A DNA stretch of 64,000 bases from Rhynchopus euleeides (taxonomy: Eukaryota > Euglenozoa > Diplonemea > Diplonemida > Diplonemidae), in NCBI GenBank assembly GCA_963210315.1, contig OY723320.1, forward strand, positions 1,612,001-1,676,000. Direction: 5' to 3'. This document shows, in pieces, positions 1 through 9,883 of this stretch. The position numbers and the translations under genes were made by a program. Every line of letters starts with the position of its first letter. Position 1 is the stretch's first letter. The notes under the pieces are model-generated. The model saw nothing but the letters and a program-made list of their open reading frames with translations. It had not been told where the DNA came from and did no database searches.

Positions 1-414
1 GATCCAGGGGTGTGTCATGGGTGGGTTTCCGACAGATTCGGTCTCCGCGTATATTCGCCAGGGAGATGTCCATGTTGTGTTGTGTTCCGGCCATTTTTCG
101 AAAGGAACCCCTGGGGGCAATGAATGAAGGCCTGCTGCAGTGTGTTGTTGACTGATCACACCTTTCATCAGGCCCAGGGTGTGATCAGTTCAGGGTTTTG
201 TGTGTAGAAGCGCCAACGCAACAAACAAAAGGAAATTCATCAGAGCGGTTGTAGCTGTGAAGTGATAGGGCGCTTTCAGAGTTTGAACTTTCTCATCAGA
301 TCGGCTGTGGTGTATATCGCCACCCTCGCGAGTGGAACAGCGACACTCCCACCACAAGGCAGTACCCGTAAACGCTCGAAAAAAGATTGCCGGGGGGGGG
401 GGGTTCTTTATGTT
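1..414. other. Intergenic, no gene seen
   Basis: No convincing coding sequence. Positions 158-270 hold a diverged copy of the dispersed repeat called family A here (best copies at 40526 and 59915): the stretch 'TTCATCAGG...CAGGGTGTGAT' and the core 'GTGTAGAAGCG(T/C)CAACGC' are recognisable. The rest is unassigned. Confidence 0.5.
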
Positions 415-565
415 TTAAATTGTTTGTGCAACCTTCTGGTCACCTGCACGTTAGAGCGTGGAGTGTAGGTGAACAAAACATTGCCTCCCCCCCGCCTGCA
501 ACCTTTTTTAGATCTGAACGCTTTCCGTGAGCACGGTGCGTTTTTTTTGACACACAAAAAGTACA
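415..565 (-). repeat. Dispersed repeat family D, inverted arm
   Basis: Reads on minus as the same sequence found on plus at 11705-11832. Shared blocks include AACGCACCGTGCTCACGGAA, GTTTTGTTCACCTACACTCC and GTGACCAGAAGGTTGCACAA, with indels in between. A short piece of the same family lies in the EF-Ts intron near 42711-42755. The two long copies form inverted arms about 11 kb apart around the LINE and two TIR elements. Confidence 0.75.
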
Positions 566-1574
566 AAACATCCGAACCGAACTGCACCCATGCAGGCACA
601 GCGACATGGGTCCCTCCCTAGACCCCCGGGTCATCCCCCCTACCCCCTAGAGTCAGCGGACATTGCATCAAGAGGAGAACGACTCCCACCCCCCTCGCCA
701 GTAGGTGGTATTACATCAGAACGGTACACCCCTCCCCCCTCCCCCCCACCCACCCGCTCCCTCAACCGCTCTCCCTGCCCTTCGCTCCACGCTACGCCTC
801 ATGCATTATCACGGGGTTTTCTGTTGTGTTTTTCACTCTCTCCCCCCCACCCCCCCCCCTCGGCCTATATATAGTATACAAACAAGCAAAACAGCCGTAC
901 GCAAATACGCTACTTTCTACAATGAAACCCCCCCCCCCCTTGTCACTCCCATTGTACATTGATCTGCCTTGTACAACATACCACCTGATTTGGCCCAAAA
1001 CGGGTTCCGCCGAACGCCGCCACACCCTAGTACCTGGCGCAGTAACCCAGCGCGTTCACTCCATCGACCTGTACAAGAAGCAGCCCAGCCAGTGGCACAA
1101 GCCCAGGCCGAAGGGGGATGACGTTCTCTCGGGGTACCCGAGGGAACAGAGAGGTAACAGAGCGGGATATCCGTGGGATGTCCCTCGCTGTTACTCTCGT
1201 GTCTTCTGCAGGGTTTCACCTTGGCGTAGGATATCCAACGCGAGAAGCAACATCCCGTGGAGGTTATCCCATAGGATATCCTATATCCCAAGTTCTGGGA
1301 ATCGAACCACCACCTACGGTTTTCACGCCCACGCAGGCTCCATGACAGCACATGGCGGACAACCCAGAATCGAGCGCGGTGGCTCCAGCACATCTCCCGA
1401 CGGCGTTCCCCCGAGGGGAGCCTCGCCCGGGTGTACTTTGCACAGAGGAGGGGCGACCCGTCTGGGATGTCGACTGCCGCAGTCACGGTGTCGACGACAC
1501 GCAGCACCTGAGCGGGTTTTGAACCCGGGACCGTCAATTATCAGGCAGGACCTCAGGCCTTGGGGGGGGGGGGG
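566..1574. other. Low-complexity intergenic DNA
   Basis: Rich in C-runs (for example 725-760, 840-862, 931-941). At 957-985 there is a fragment of repeat family C (TTGATCTGCCTTGTACAACATA). From 1150 to 1290 several GGATATCC-type palindromes occur, reminiscent of the fold-back element at 39992. A run of 13 G (1562-1574) precedes the TA that borders the next element. Open frames here show no family similarity and are probably not genes. Confidence 0.5.
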
Positions 1575-1576
1575 TA

Positions 1577-2723
1577 GGGGGGGTCAAATGGGGGTGACAA
1601 ACACGATTTTTCAAAAAACCGGCGCAGAGGCCCCAAAGCCCCCGTAAACCCTCCAAACCCCCCCAGATCGGTCCGGAAACCCATCGAACCCCACTTTTCC
1701 ACCATTCCGGGCACCTCAGGTGCCCGAATTGGGGTACCTAAATTTTGTGCCACCGTTTGGTACCGTACAGTGCCACTGTGTGGGAGGTTGGAAAAGAAAA
1801 TGCCCCAACACACCACATCTGAGGGTTGCAATGCATGTTGCTTGCCAACCACGTCATCCGGTGGGTGTCAGGCGCTATGTAGGTGGCATTAGCCAGGTCT
1901 TCGATGTGTTCTGGCTTGTATATATACCTCCCTGCCTGCGGCACAGGCACTGCCTTTGTCCCCCACACCAGCCACAGAGAGCGTATTGTACTCGGTCCAC
2001 GGTTGCTGATTCATTGTGATGCGTTGTATCCTCGAGTGAACGTCACACACTAGTGGCACCACCACCCGCCATCCGAGAGCTGTATTGACTTTGCGCGCTT
2101 CCGTTGTATTCACCTCGCCACGCATATTGCACCGTTCAGTACCAGTGCTCTTGGGCCAGGCAAAGTAGACCGCAGCAACTACCAATTCTGGCACAATGGG
2201 TACCACGACAGCGCACTTCATGTGTTCCCGGAATGTACAGCTCGTGTTGCAACAGTCGTTGTCAACACATCCCGGTTGTGGAGCACTGCTGCACAGGAAT
2301 CACACGACCATCTGGACTGTTCCGTACCTACAGGCAGCCTCCCGGTGCATGGTGGCAGGGAGGTATATATACAAGCCAGAACACATCGAAGACCTGGCTA
2401 ATGCCACCTACATAGCGCCTGACACCCACCGGATGACGTGGTTGGCAAGCAACATGCATTGCAACCCTCAGATGTGGTGTGTTGGGGCATTTTCTTTTCC
2501 AACCTCCCACACAGTGGCACTGTACGGTACCAAACGGTGGCACAAAATTTAGGTACCCCAATTCGGGCACCTGAGGTGCCCGGAATGGTGGAAAAGTGGG
2601 GTTCGATGGGTTTCCGGACCGATCTGGGGGGGTTTGGAGGGTTTACGGGGGCTTTGGGGCCTCTGCGCCGGTTTTTTGAAAAATCGTGTTTGTCCACGTA
2701 AAAGGGTGGCATTTGACCCCCCC
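1577..2723. mobile_element. Non-autonomous TIR DNA element, G7 type, copy 1
   Basis: A 1147-bp element bounded by TA dinucleotides (1575-1576 and 2724-2725) with mirrored tips GGGGGGGTCAAATG / CATTTGACCCCCCC. Inverted repeats of about 370-380 bp follow: left 1577-1940, right 2345-2723, covering 'CAGATCGGTCCGGAAACCC', 'GGGCACCTCAGGTGCCCG' and the 'CATAGCGCCTGACACCC' block. The roughly 400-bp centre is unique and holds no transposase. A second copy with the centre reversed is at 62484-63627. TA duplication suggests a Tc1/mariner-like mobiliser, but that is inference; long-TIR palindromic elements occur in several superfamilies. Confidence 0.9.
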
Positions 2724-2725
2724 TA

Positions 2726-4319
2726 GGCATACAGTGCAAACGATAATTATTATCGCATACGATAATTATTATCGTATTCCCATTATCGTATATTATCGTA
2801 TACGATAATATACGATAATGGTGCGATAATTTTTTTGAGATTTTCGGAAAACCAGAAATCAGCCCAGAGCACATTGAAAAAGTGGTAAATGTGGAGCCGG
2901 AAGCTGCCATTTTTGCTTCTTTGAATTATTGGTGACGGGGGGCTTCACTCAGAAGTGTAGAATGTCCCTCACAAATGGGTAGCAGAGACACAACACACAT
3001 AGTGCCATGACATGCACATCACTATGTCTGTCTGAAGAAGTTTCAGGCACAGTGGGGCGGAGAGGACTCTGGGGATTGGGCAGTGGCCGTTCCACATGCC
3101 CTTCCCCTCGTGACTTACACCCTGTCGCCACCCCACTTCATGGAAAACATGACTACGCAGCAACAGGGTCATACTTGCGGCGGTATGCAACCACCAGTAC
3201 AGCCTGTTGCGGGTTCGCAAAGCCGACTGGTACGCTGCCTTGCCGTCGGGACCCAGATACTGAGGACACCCCTGTGAGAACACTGAGGGAAGACGTTGGA
3301 CTAGCCTAGTTGAAGCAGGTGTCGGGGTGACCGAGACAGAGCACCCTGCCCAGAACATGAACAAGAAAGACTGTTCGACTGATGGGGAAGAACCTGATAG
3401 GCAGGTGTGGTCTTCGGTGCAATGTTTGGAGAGATCAGGAGATTTCTCTTCAAGGCTACCACTTATGTTGGACTTGGCCTTCGCTCCCGTGAGCAGTGAA
3501 AAAGTGAGGAACACCGTTCTTCCCCTCTGACTGACGACCAGTGATGACATAGCGAAGGACCTTGAATGGGGTTTGAACCCGAGAGAGTCAATACTCAACC
3601 AAAGGTATTCTTCAGGACCTGGCACGGAACGGGCGATACGAACGCTCCCACCGTGCGCACGGACCTGTCTGCAACTCTACAAGGAACCACGGGATGGCGT
3701 GCGCACATCACCTCGGAGGCCTCAAGGAGCCTGCCTGACCTGCACGACTCCGCTGCGCTACAAGGCGGAGCTCGGGCGCCATCCTCACCGACAGCAAGGC
3801 AAGGGGTGATGATCATCTGGAGACACCTGAGCCCATGCAGGATCGGAGAGACGCGATCCACCTGAGGGAGACCACCATCCACCTCCTTCGGACAGACCAC
3901 ACAGCCTTGTCGATGACCACAGCAGCCCGGACACAGACCAGTACGCGTACCCTGCCTGCAGCACCGGACCCCACAGGCTCATCTTACCCTTCCTGGTGCT
4001 GGGAGAATGGTAGTGATCTCTATTTTGTGGCTGATTGTGGCCCTTGGCGGGGTTTGGTGGCGTTTGGCGGTGGTAAACTGGAGATTTCGGTGATTGGTTT
4101 CGGGCAAAATCAGGTGGGTATCGCATACGATAATGGGATTATCGTATGTTATCGCATACGATAATAATTATCGTATCCGGTCGTATACGATAATGGGATT
4201 ATCGCATCATACGATAATGGATTATCGTATGCGATAATAAATTATCGTATGCGATAATTTTCCGAAAATTATCGTATCTGGTATATGTGCGATAATAATT
4301 ATCGTTTGCACTGTATGCC
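2726..4319. mobile_element. TIR element with ACGATAAT-rich ends, abutting the previous element
   Basis: Starts directly after the TA that ends the previous element and ends before TA at 4320-4321. Perfect terminal inverted repeat of about 30 bp beginning GGCATACAGTGCAAACGATA on both ends. Subterminal regions (2744-2830 and 4110-4300) are packed with short palindromes of the ATTATCG/CGATAAT type. The 1.3-kb interior has no recognisable transposase; a 218-codon minus frame (2969-3625) matches nothing I know. The flank right of 4321 is a 15-G run. Confidence 0.8.
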
Positions 4320-4730
4320 TAGGGGGGGGGGGGGGGCGCCGACCCGGGCTTCCCCTCCCGGTGCCCTCACCTCGAAGGGAGGACGTTTGGTGTGTCGGCA
4401 TGAGGTGGTGCAGAGGCATCCCTCTGGAGTGCATCACGCAGCGACGTGGCTCCTGAGGACACCGTGGTTGAGCAGCACTGGGGGTGAGGGGTGAGGTGAT
4501 GCCCGGAGCTGACGGCAGGCAGTGCCTACTCAGTACATGCTGAAGGACGTGAAGTCAGGTTCAAGGGGAGTGATGTTTATGCAGGCTTACAACGCCATGC
4601 TCGTCATCCTCGCTGACAATGTGTGCTGGTGGGTGACTCAAGGGGTAGGTAGCTCCTTCCGCACCAGGTTTCCTTGGACCAGAAAGCTACCCCCCCATAG
4701 GGATATTCCAATTTAAAGGGTCTCCCACCG

Positions 4731-4800
4731 CCCAACTCCGTACAACTCCGCCCAACACCGCCAAACTCCGCCCAACTCCGCCAAACTCCGCCAAACTCAG
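4731..4800. repeat. CCGCC(A/C)AACT tandem repeat
   Basis: Seven or so imperfect 10-bp units (CCGCCCAACT / CCGCCAAACT), followed by GGGCAAAATCAGGTGGGT, which also occurs near 4095 inside the neighbouring TIR element. Confidence 0.8.
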
Positions 4801-5264
4801 GGCAAAATCAGGTGGGTGACATATCTGGTGTGGTGACTACAAAAAGGACGAACATTGCAAGAAGGTGCTGGGAGATTCACTTTTCCATTCACTCTCGACG
4901 ATCAAACCCCCCCCCTTGCCACTCACCGCTGCTTAACGAGTGAAGGGTGATCGTTTCTTGTGCACTTCTATTTCACTACCCCCCCCTTGCCACTCACCGA
5001 CACCGGGTACACGGTGGGAGCCTAGTCAGGGGTTTTGACCAAGTGGACCTTAGTGGTTGACCAAGGGGGTTGCAGCCCATTTTGCCCTGTACCCCTGGCC
5101 GTGACCAGGCCACTGACCGCCAGTGGCAGGCCTAGTCAAAGCCCTGACATGATTAGGCCACCGTGTAACACCCCCCCCCCCTCCCCCACACTTGTTGTGT
5201 TTTAGTGATACTGTATTGCGGTCCAACCACCGAGCCACTGACAGACAACTGCTACACACCCTCC

Positions 5265-5395
5265 CGTTGTGCATTGATCTGCCTTGTACAACATATCTGG
5301 TGTAGTGACTACAAAAAGGACTAACATTGCGAGAAGGTGCTGGGAGATTTACTTTTCCATTTCCTCTCGACGATCAAACCCCCTCCCCCACACCC
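5265..5395 (+). repeat. Dispersed repeat family C
   Basis: About 120 bp beginning CATTGATCTGCCTTGTACAA, containing GACTACAAAAAGGACTAACA and TCTCGACGATCAAACCCCC. Near-identical copies are at 4815-4915 (5' truncated) and 43381-43500. Its short, uniform length and shared ends suggest a SINE- or MITE-like unit; no RNA-polymerase III box was confirmed. Confidence 0.8.
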
Positions 5396-5918
5396 CCCCT
5401 CTTCAGTAGAGTCTTGTGTATAGTCCGTCTAGGGTGGTTGGTTGGGACCCCCGCGTCCGTTCCCCTCGCGCCTAGGCCCCCTCTGCACTGGAAACTCACA
5501 AAAAATCACAAAAAAATCGTCACCCCAAAAAATTTCGACTGGCCCGACAGCACCAATTTTGAACGATTTTGAACGATTTTTGGCCGTGCTCGTAGCATTC
5601 CCCGTTGAGGGGGTCGCTATTTCGTGTTCTCCTGGCCGCACGGAGGCATTGCCTTACGTCGCCTCTTCCTCTTTTCCTTTGGTGGTGTGTTGGTCTGGCA
5701 CAGAGGGCGGGACCGTGCTGATATGCACAGTGACGACTCTCCCTTTTGTTTTGTGCCCGCCTCCACCGAGATTCGGCTGATGCCTCTCAGACTGGGGGCG
5801 GGCGGTCGCCGACGCTGACGCGCCTGGCGGCCTGTGGAAAGTGACGTGGGGCTGGGATGGGGGGGGGGGTGCTGGGAGGTCGGGCCGAAGCCCTTGTTCT
5901 CTGATGATGTTATTTGGT

Positions 5919-8900
5919 TCACGCGTTCAGGTAGTCCTTCTCGCCGTGCTCCGTTACCCCTGCCTCGGCCAGGTAGCGCAGTGCCTCCTTGCAGTTGTGC
6001 AACAGCAGGTTGTGCACGTTTGTGGCTGTGAGGTGGTGTCGGGCCGACGCTGTCGCGGGGCAGCCGAAGAAGAGGTGCTTCAGTGAGACCCCAGGCGGGG
6101 GGTGGCCCGGCGCATGCTTCAGGCAGGGTTGGCAAGGTGGTTGTGCCGTGCCCGGGATGTCGTGGTCGTAGACCAGGCGGTGGTGGTCGGCCCGGAGTCG
6201 GCGGATGGTGGTTTCCCCTAAGCGGGTGAGTCCCTCCATGCGGAGGTCGGGGCGTTGCAGTCGCGTCTCCCCGATTCCCGAACGGTACGCGTACACGCTG
6301 TCCGTGCGGGGCACCGTTGCGTCGTTGTAGATGTGTCGGCGGAGGACGACACGAGCCGACGCGAGGCTAACCGGTTCCATCTGCGGCCGGAAGGCACCGA
6401 TTTGCGCCTGTTTGTCAGCGAGTTCGTTCCCTGCTACCCCAACGTGTGACGGGATGTAGCGGAGGTGGGTGGTGACATCGTGGGTTTGGGCGAGCTCGTT
6501 CAACCACCTCCAGATGTCCCATTCGGTGGATCCTCTCGCTCGCTGCGGGCCGCTCAGCAGCGCGTTCAGTGCGCTCTGCGAGTCTGTGAGGATGGCGATC
6601 GTTTCGCCTGGGGATACCAGGGTGCATAGGTGAGCGAGGGATTCTCTGATGGCCACCAGCTCCGCCTGGTAGCTGATGCAGCGGAGTCCTGCCGGCCAGG
6701 CGAGCTTTTTCCTGAGGCGGCCCTCCGGCATGCTGTACACCGCTGCTCCTGCGCCGCCCTGCTGTTGCCGCGATGTGGAGTTGGAGACTGACCCGTCGGT
6801 GTACACATGCCAGGCGCATGTCGGGAGGGCCTGGATGGTCTGCTCTGCCAGGTCCCGGAGGGTGTCTTTCGGGGTGGCGGCCTTTGGGGCGGTGAGCCCC
6901 GGCAGCGTCGCCAGGATGTGTACTCGTGGCAGCACCAGGTTCCATTCCCAGGGGGGGATGGGGTGTGCTGCATGCAGGGGGGCCAGCAGGGGGGTGCGCC
7001 CGTCGACCTTCGAGGATTTCACCAGACTCCGTGCCTGATGTAGCCAGCTGCCTCCCGTGTTCCCGGTGTTTAGTTGCGCCCGGTATCCTGGGGAGTGGGG
7101 CACGCGGCGGAAGCGTTCGTGGTCTGTGCACACCGCGACCTTGAAGTCGAGGTCGAGGTCTCGCAGGTGTGATTCCCAGAGGAGCTTTGCCGTGCTGGTG
7201 TTCTTCATACAGCCCGTGATGATCAGGGCTGCCATGCGGTGGACATCTCGCAGGCGTTTGAGGTTCTTCGTGGACAGGCCAGGGGTGTAGACGCTGGCGG
7301 CGTACATCAGGATGGGGTAGACATATGTCAGGTAGGCCTGGCGCAGCGTGTCTCCACTTGAGCCCCAGTCAGTGCCTGCCAACATACGCAGAATGCTCAG
7401 GCGTCGCATGCAGGTGGTCACGACGTGGTCGACGTGGTCTGTCATCGTGTGGCAGGCATCGATGTAGACCCCGAGGTACTTCGCTGTCGATTCGTGCTGG
7501 AGGGGGGTGCCGTCTGGGAGCTCCATGCGTCTGTGCTCGCCCAACGCTGCGGGCGTCGTTCCCATCAGCGTGTAGCAGCACTTACTGGGGGAGAGCTGCA
7601 GCCCGTGGAGTGGGATTTCGGCGGCGAGTGTGGATATGACGCCCTGTGCGGTGCTTAGGGCTTCAGTGTAGTTGTCCCCGACGACGAGTACTGCGATGTC
7701 ATCTGCGAACACCGCTGGGTGGATGTTAGGGGAGGCGGTGATGGCTCGAGATACATCGTCCATCACGCAGTTGAAGAGCAGGGGCGAGAGCACTGTTCCC
7801 TGCGGGACCCCGTTGTTGAAGTCGTAGTAGTCGCTTCTTACCCCGTGCACCTGTGCGGCGGCTCGGCGGTTGCTGAGGTAGTTGTGTAGCCATCTGGTGA
7901 ATTTCGGGGGGAAGCCCTTCCGTCTGACACTGTTGATGACTGCGTGCTTGCTGACCTTGTCGAAGGCTTTCTCGAGGTCGAAGTACAGGGTGACAGCTGC
8001 CTTTCCGGAGGAGAGGGCGTCCGTCGCTGTTTGGGTGATGTAGGCTAGTTGGTCGGTTGTCGATCTCAGCCGCTGGAACCCTGCCTGGTTCGCGCAGTGC
8101 CCCTCCACCTGTGGGTAGGCGTCGTCGAGCATGAGCTGCTCCATGCGCCTCTTCACCATTTTTTCTAGCACCTTGCACGCTGTGCTGGTGAGCGCGATTG
8201 GTCGGTACGAGGACGCTGCCGTTGCTGGCTTCCCCGGTTTCAGGATCGGGATGATGACTGCTCGTGTCCACGCGTCGGGGAGGATGCCGCTGTTCCACGA
8301 CAGGTTGAGCACATGCAGGAGTCCCTGCCGTGCCTGGGGGCCCAGATGCATCAGCAGCTCGTTGTTGAGGTCGTCAGGCCCTGGGGATTTCCGCTCCTGC
8401 AGTTCGGATAGAGCCGCGTTCAGCTCCTCTTTGGAGAAGTCGTCTTCGGCAGCTGAGAGCTCGGGGGGTGTCTGGTCATTCGCATGCTGCGGGGTGTGTG
8501 CTGCTTGTGGCTGTTGGTCGCTTCCTTCGCTGATCTTGGCGTAGTGGCTGCAGAGGAGGTCCGCCTTAGCTTTGGGGTCGGTCACCGGGACCCCTCCGTC
8601 GACAAGTGGGAAGGCAGCCTGTTGGATTTTGCGGCCGTCGAGTTCTCGCACAAGCCGGAAGGTGGCGCCGAGGTCGCTGCTGGTGCTCGCGGCCTGGCAC
8701 CTGGTTTCCCAGGTTGTGCGCTTTGCTTCGAGGACGGCGTTGGTGGCGTCGGTGGTCAGCTTGTCCAGCTTGTCGTAGTCGTCCTGGGACAGGTGTGCGG
8801 TCTGGGCGTGTCTGCGCGATTCCTCGTTCCGCGCCCGTATCGCACGTTTCACCTTGCTTGTGAACCACCGCTTGCGGGGGCGAGAGCTTCGCTTCGTCGG

Positions 8901-8939
8901 GATGTGTTGGCTGCGACCGTGCGTACCAGTCCCAGCCAC
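5919..8939 (-). CDS. LINE ORF2 part 2: reverse transcriptase and RNase H
   Basis: 1006 codons without a stop. RT landmarks are SYRPIALTSTACKVLEK (near residue 250), FDLEKAFDKVS (near 325), GVPQGTVLSPLLFN (near 375), the catalytic box VFADDIAVLV (FADD near 409) and KYLGVYIDA. RNase H follows with YTDGSVSNS (near 710), a Glu in ELVAIRESL, TDSQSALNAL and HVGVAGNELADKQA, so the D-E-D-D set is present. A C-terminal C-x2-C...H...C cluster (near residue 945-965, CQPCLKH...HLFFGC) resembles the zinc-like tail of jockey/ingi ORF2 proteins. It would copy the element's RNA at a nicked target. Its frame differs from the endonuclease frame by one base; the frames overlap at 8849-8939. No ATG obviously suits an independent start, so this is the distal part of one polyprotein, reached by frameshifting or broken by a recent indel. 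Confidence 0.95.
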   Translation of the reverse strand: MAGTGTHGRSQHIPTKRSSRPRKRWFTSKVKRAIRARNEESRRHAQTAHLSQDDYDKLDKLTTDATNAVLEAKRTTWETRCQAASTSSDLGATFRLVRELDGRKIQQAAFPLVDGGVPVTDPKAKADLLCSHYAKISEGSDQQPQAAHTPQHANDQTPPELSAAEDDFSKEELNAALSELQERKSPGPDDLNNELLMHLGPQARQGLLHVLNLSWNSGILPDAWTRAVIIPILKPGKPATAASSYRPIALTSTACKVLEKMVKRRMEQLMLDDAYPQVEGHCANQAGFQRLRSTTDQLAYITQTATDALSSGKAAVTLYFDLEKAFDKVSKHAVINSVRRKGFPPKFTRWLHNYLSNRRAAAQVHGVRSDYYDFNNGVPQGTVLSPLLFNCVMDDVSRAITASPNIHPAVFADDIAVLVVGDNYTEALSTAQGVISTLAAEIPLHGLQLSPSKCCYTLMGTTPAALGEHRRMELPDGTPLQHESTAKYLGVYIDACHTMTDHVDHVVTTCMRRLSILRMLAGTDWGSSGDTLRQAYLTYVYPILMYAASVYTPGLSTKNLKRLRDVHRMAALIITGCMKNTSTAKLLWESHLRDLDLDFKVAVCTDHERFRRVPHSPGYRAQLNTGNTGGSWLHQARSLVKSSKVDGRTPLLAPLHAAHPIPPWEWNLVLPRVHILATLPGLTAPKAATPKDTLRDLAEQTIQALPTCAWHVYTDGSVSNSTSRQQQGGAGAAVYSMPEGRLRKKLAWPAGLRCISYQAELVAIRESLAHLCTLVSPGETIAILTDSQSALNALLSGPQRARGSTEWDIWRWLNELAQTHDVTTHLRYIPSHVGVAGNELADKQAQIGAFRPQMEPVSLASARVVLRRHIYNDATVPRTDSVYAYRSGIGETRLQRPDLRMEGLTRLGETTIRRLRADHHRLVYDHDIPGTAQPPCQPCLKHAPGHPPPGVSLKHLFFGCPATASARHHLTATNVHNLLLHNCKEALRYLAEAGVTEHGEKDYLNA

Positions 8940-9883
8940 TTGTGGAAGGATTCCTTCGGGTCATTCCACTTCGTCACTTTGCGTGACAGCCGTTCCAGCT
9001 CCTCAGTGAATGCGGGCCAGTCTGCCGCTGCCCAGTTCCATAGTTGGCGGGCTTTGGCTGCCGGGTGTGTGGCTGCAGCTGGCGTTCGTGCAAAGGGGAC
9101 GGTGTATTGTATGGCGAAGTGATCGGACTGCCACTGGTCTAGGGTATTCCAGGTGACCTCCCCCAGCTCGTAGTGGGCGAAGACAATGTCCGGCGAGGAC
9201 TTGGAGTCGCGGCGCATGCGTGTGGGGTGGTCAGGGTCGTTGCACAGCGACATGCCGTTGAGGAGGGACCAGTGGTACAGGTCTGTTCCCTTGTCGTCGC
9301 AGCGCGCATGTTTATCCCAGGCACGGTTGTGGATGTTGAAGTCGCCGGCGATGATGGACTCCGGCGTGTGTGGTAGCAGGGATGTAGAGAAGTCGTCGCG
9401 GCGTGGGTCGTTGCTAGTGCCGACTCCCGAGGGGCGGTATACATTGGTGAAGGTGATAGCGCTTTCTGGCCCCGTGACGCGCACCGTGAGGGTCTCGGTC
9501 ACACTGGCGTTTGGTGCGGTGGCAATAAGAGTCGCGTGTAGGTCCTCCCGCACTAGGGTTGCGATCCCGCCTCCGGAGGTGAGCGTCCCCTTACAGCGCT
9601 TCTGGGTGCGGCGTCGGAGAAAGACGGAGTAGCCCGGGAACTTGGGGTCCCCCCCCTGTGCTGCTCGGAGTTCCTGCAGATGCACTACGTCATACCGCTG
9701 GGTTGCGAGGTGGTGCTGGAGCTCCGCCCTTTTTGCCTCGGTGAGTCCGTTGCAGTTCCAGGTCAGGCACTTGAGGTGCTGCGCCGGGCCAGGGTTCTGC
9801 TCGATGTCACCCGCCCTGAGGAGGAGGTCACGCCCGGTCTCGTAGATGTGGCGCTGCAGGCCTGGAGATGGCGGGCCTCCCCG
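8849..9883 (-). CDS. LINE ORF2 part 1: 2A peptide and APE-like endonuclease
   Basis: 344 codons, in the same frame as ORF1 and starting directly after its UGA stop. After a short linker comes the 2A motif LLLRAGDIEQNPGP, then the endonuclease: CLTWNCNGLTEAKR (N-terminal Asn motif), VVHLQELRA (catalytic Glu), TNVYRPSG, AGDFNIHNRAWD, SPDIVF and a terminal SDHFAI. These match the AP-endonuclease family that nicks target DNA for target-primed reverse transcription. There is no ATG between the ORF1 stop and the endonuclease core, so translation most simply comes from read-through of the UGA with 2A releasing the downstream protein. A CCHC knuckle is absent here. Confidence 0.9.
   Translation of the reverse strand, partial: RGGPPSPGLQRHIYETGRDLLLRAGDIEQNPGPAQHLKCLTWNCNGLTEAKRAELQHHLATQRYDVVHLQELRAAQGGDPKFPGYSVFLRRRTQKRCKGTLTSGGGIATLVREDLHATLIATAPNASVTETLTVRVTGPESAITFTNVYRPSGVGTSNDPRRDDFSTSLLPHTPESIIAGDFNIHNRAWDKHARCDDKGTDLYHWSLLNGMSLCNDPDHPTRMRRDSKSSPDIVFAHYELGEVTWNTLDQWQSDHFAIQYTVPFARTPAAATHPAAKARQLWNWAAADWPAFTEELERLSRKVTKWNDPKESFHKWLGLVRTVAANTSRRSEALAPASGGSQAR
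9785..9826 (-). other. 2A ribosome-skipping peptide coding site
   Basis: Encodes LLLRAGDIEQNPGP, matching the D-(V/I)-E-x-N-P-G-P consensus at which the ribosome skips the Gly-Pro bond. Trypanosomatid L1Tc and ingi elements are known to carry functional 2A peptides at the N-terminus of the endonuclease polyprotein. Here it separates ORF1 plus linker from the endonuclease. Confidence 0.9.

Larger units (their letters stand above)
4322..5560. other. Intergenic, repeat-rich
   Basis: Contains a short tandem array of CCGCCAAACT-like decamers (4731-4800) and two copies of repeat family C, at 4815-4915 and 5265-5395. No gene is supported. Confidence 0.5.

Noticed and set aside
1290-1540. tRNA genes on minus (GGTTCGATTCC near 1305, GGTTCAAAACC near 1515; also GGTTCAAACCC near 3572)
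   Set aside because: The B-box-like strings are present, but no cloverleaf with acceptor and anticodon stems could be drawn around them; at most they are tRNA-derived SINE scraps.
826-1647. 273-codon plus frame and 206-codon minus frame near 1 kb
   Set aside because: Composed of C-run translations and repeat pieces that extend into the TIR element; no family similarity.
2969-3625. 218-codon minus frame inside the second TIR element as a transposase
   Set aside because: No DDE or DDD residues, zinc finger or helix-turn-helix pattern could be recognised.
5561-5600. LINE target-site duplication 'ATTTTTG' (5576-5582 versus 11703-11709)
   Set aside because: Seven bases in an AT-rich spot are too weak, and no poly(A) adjoins the left copy; the 3' boundary stays open.
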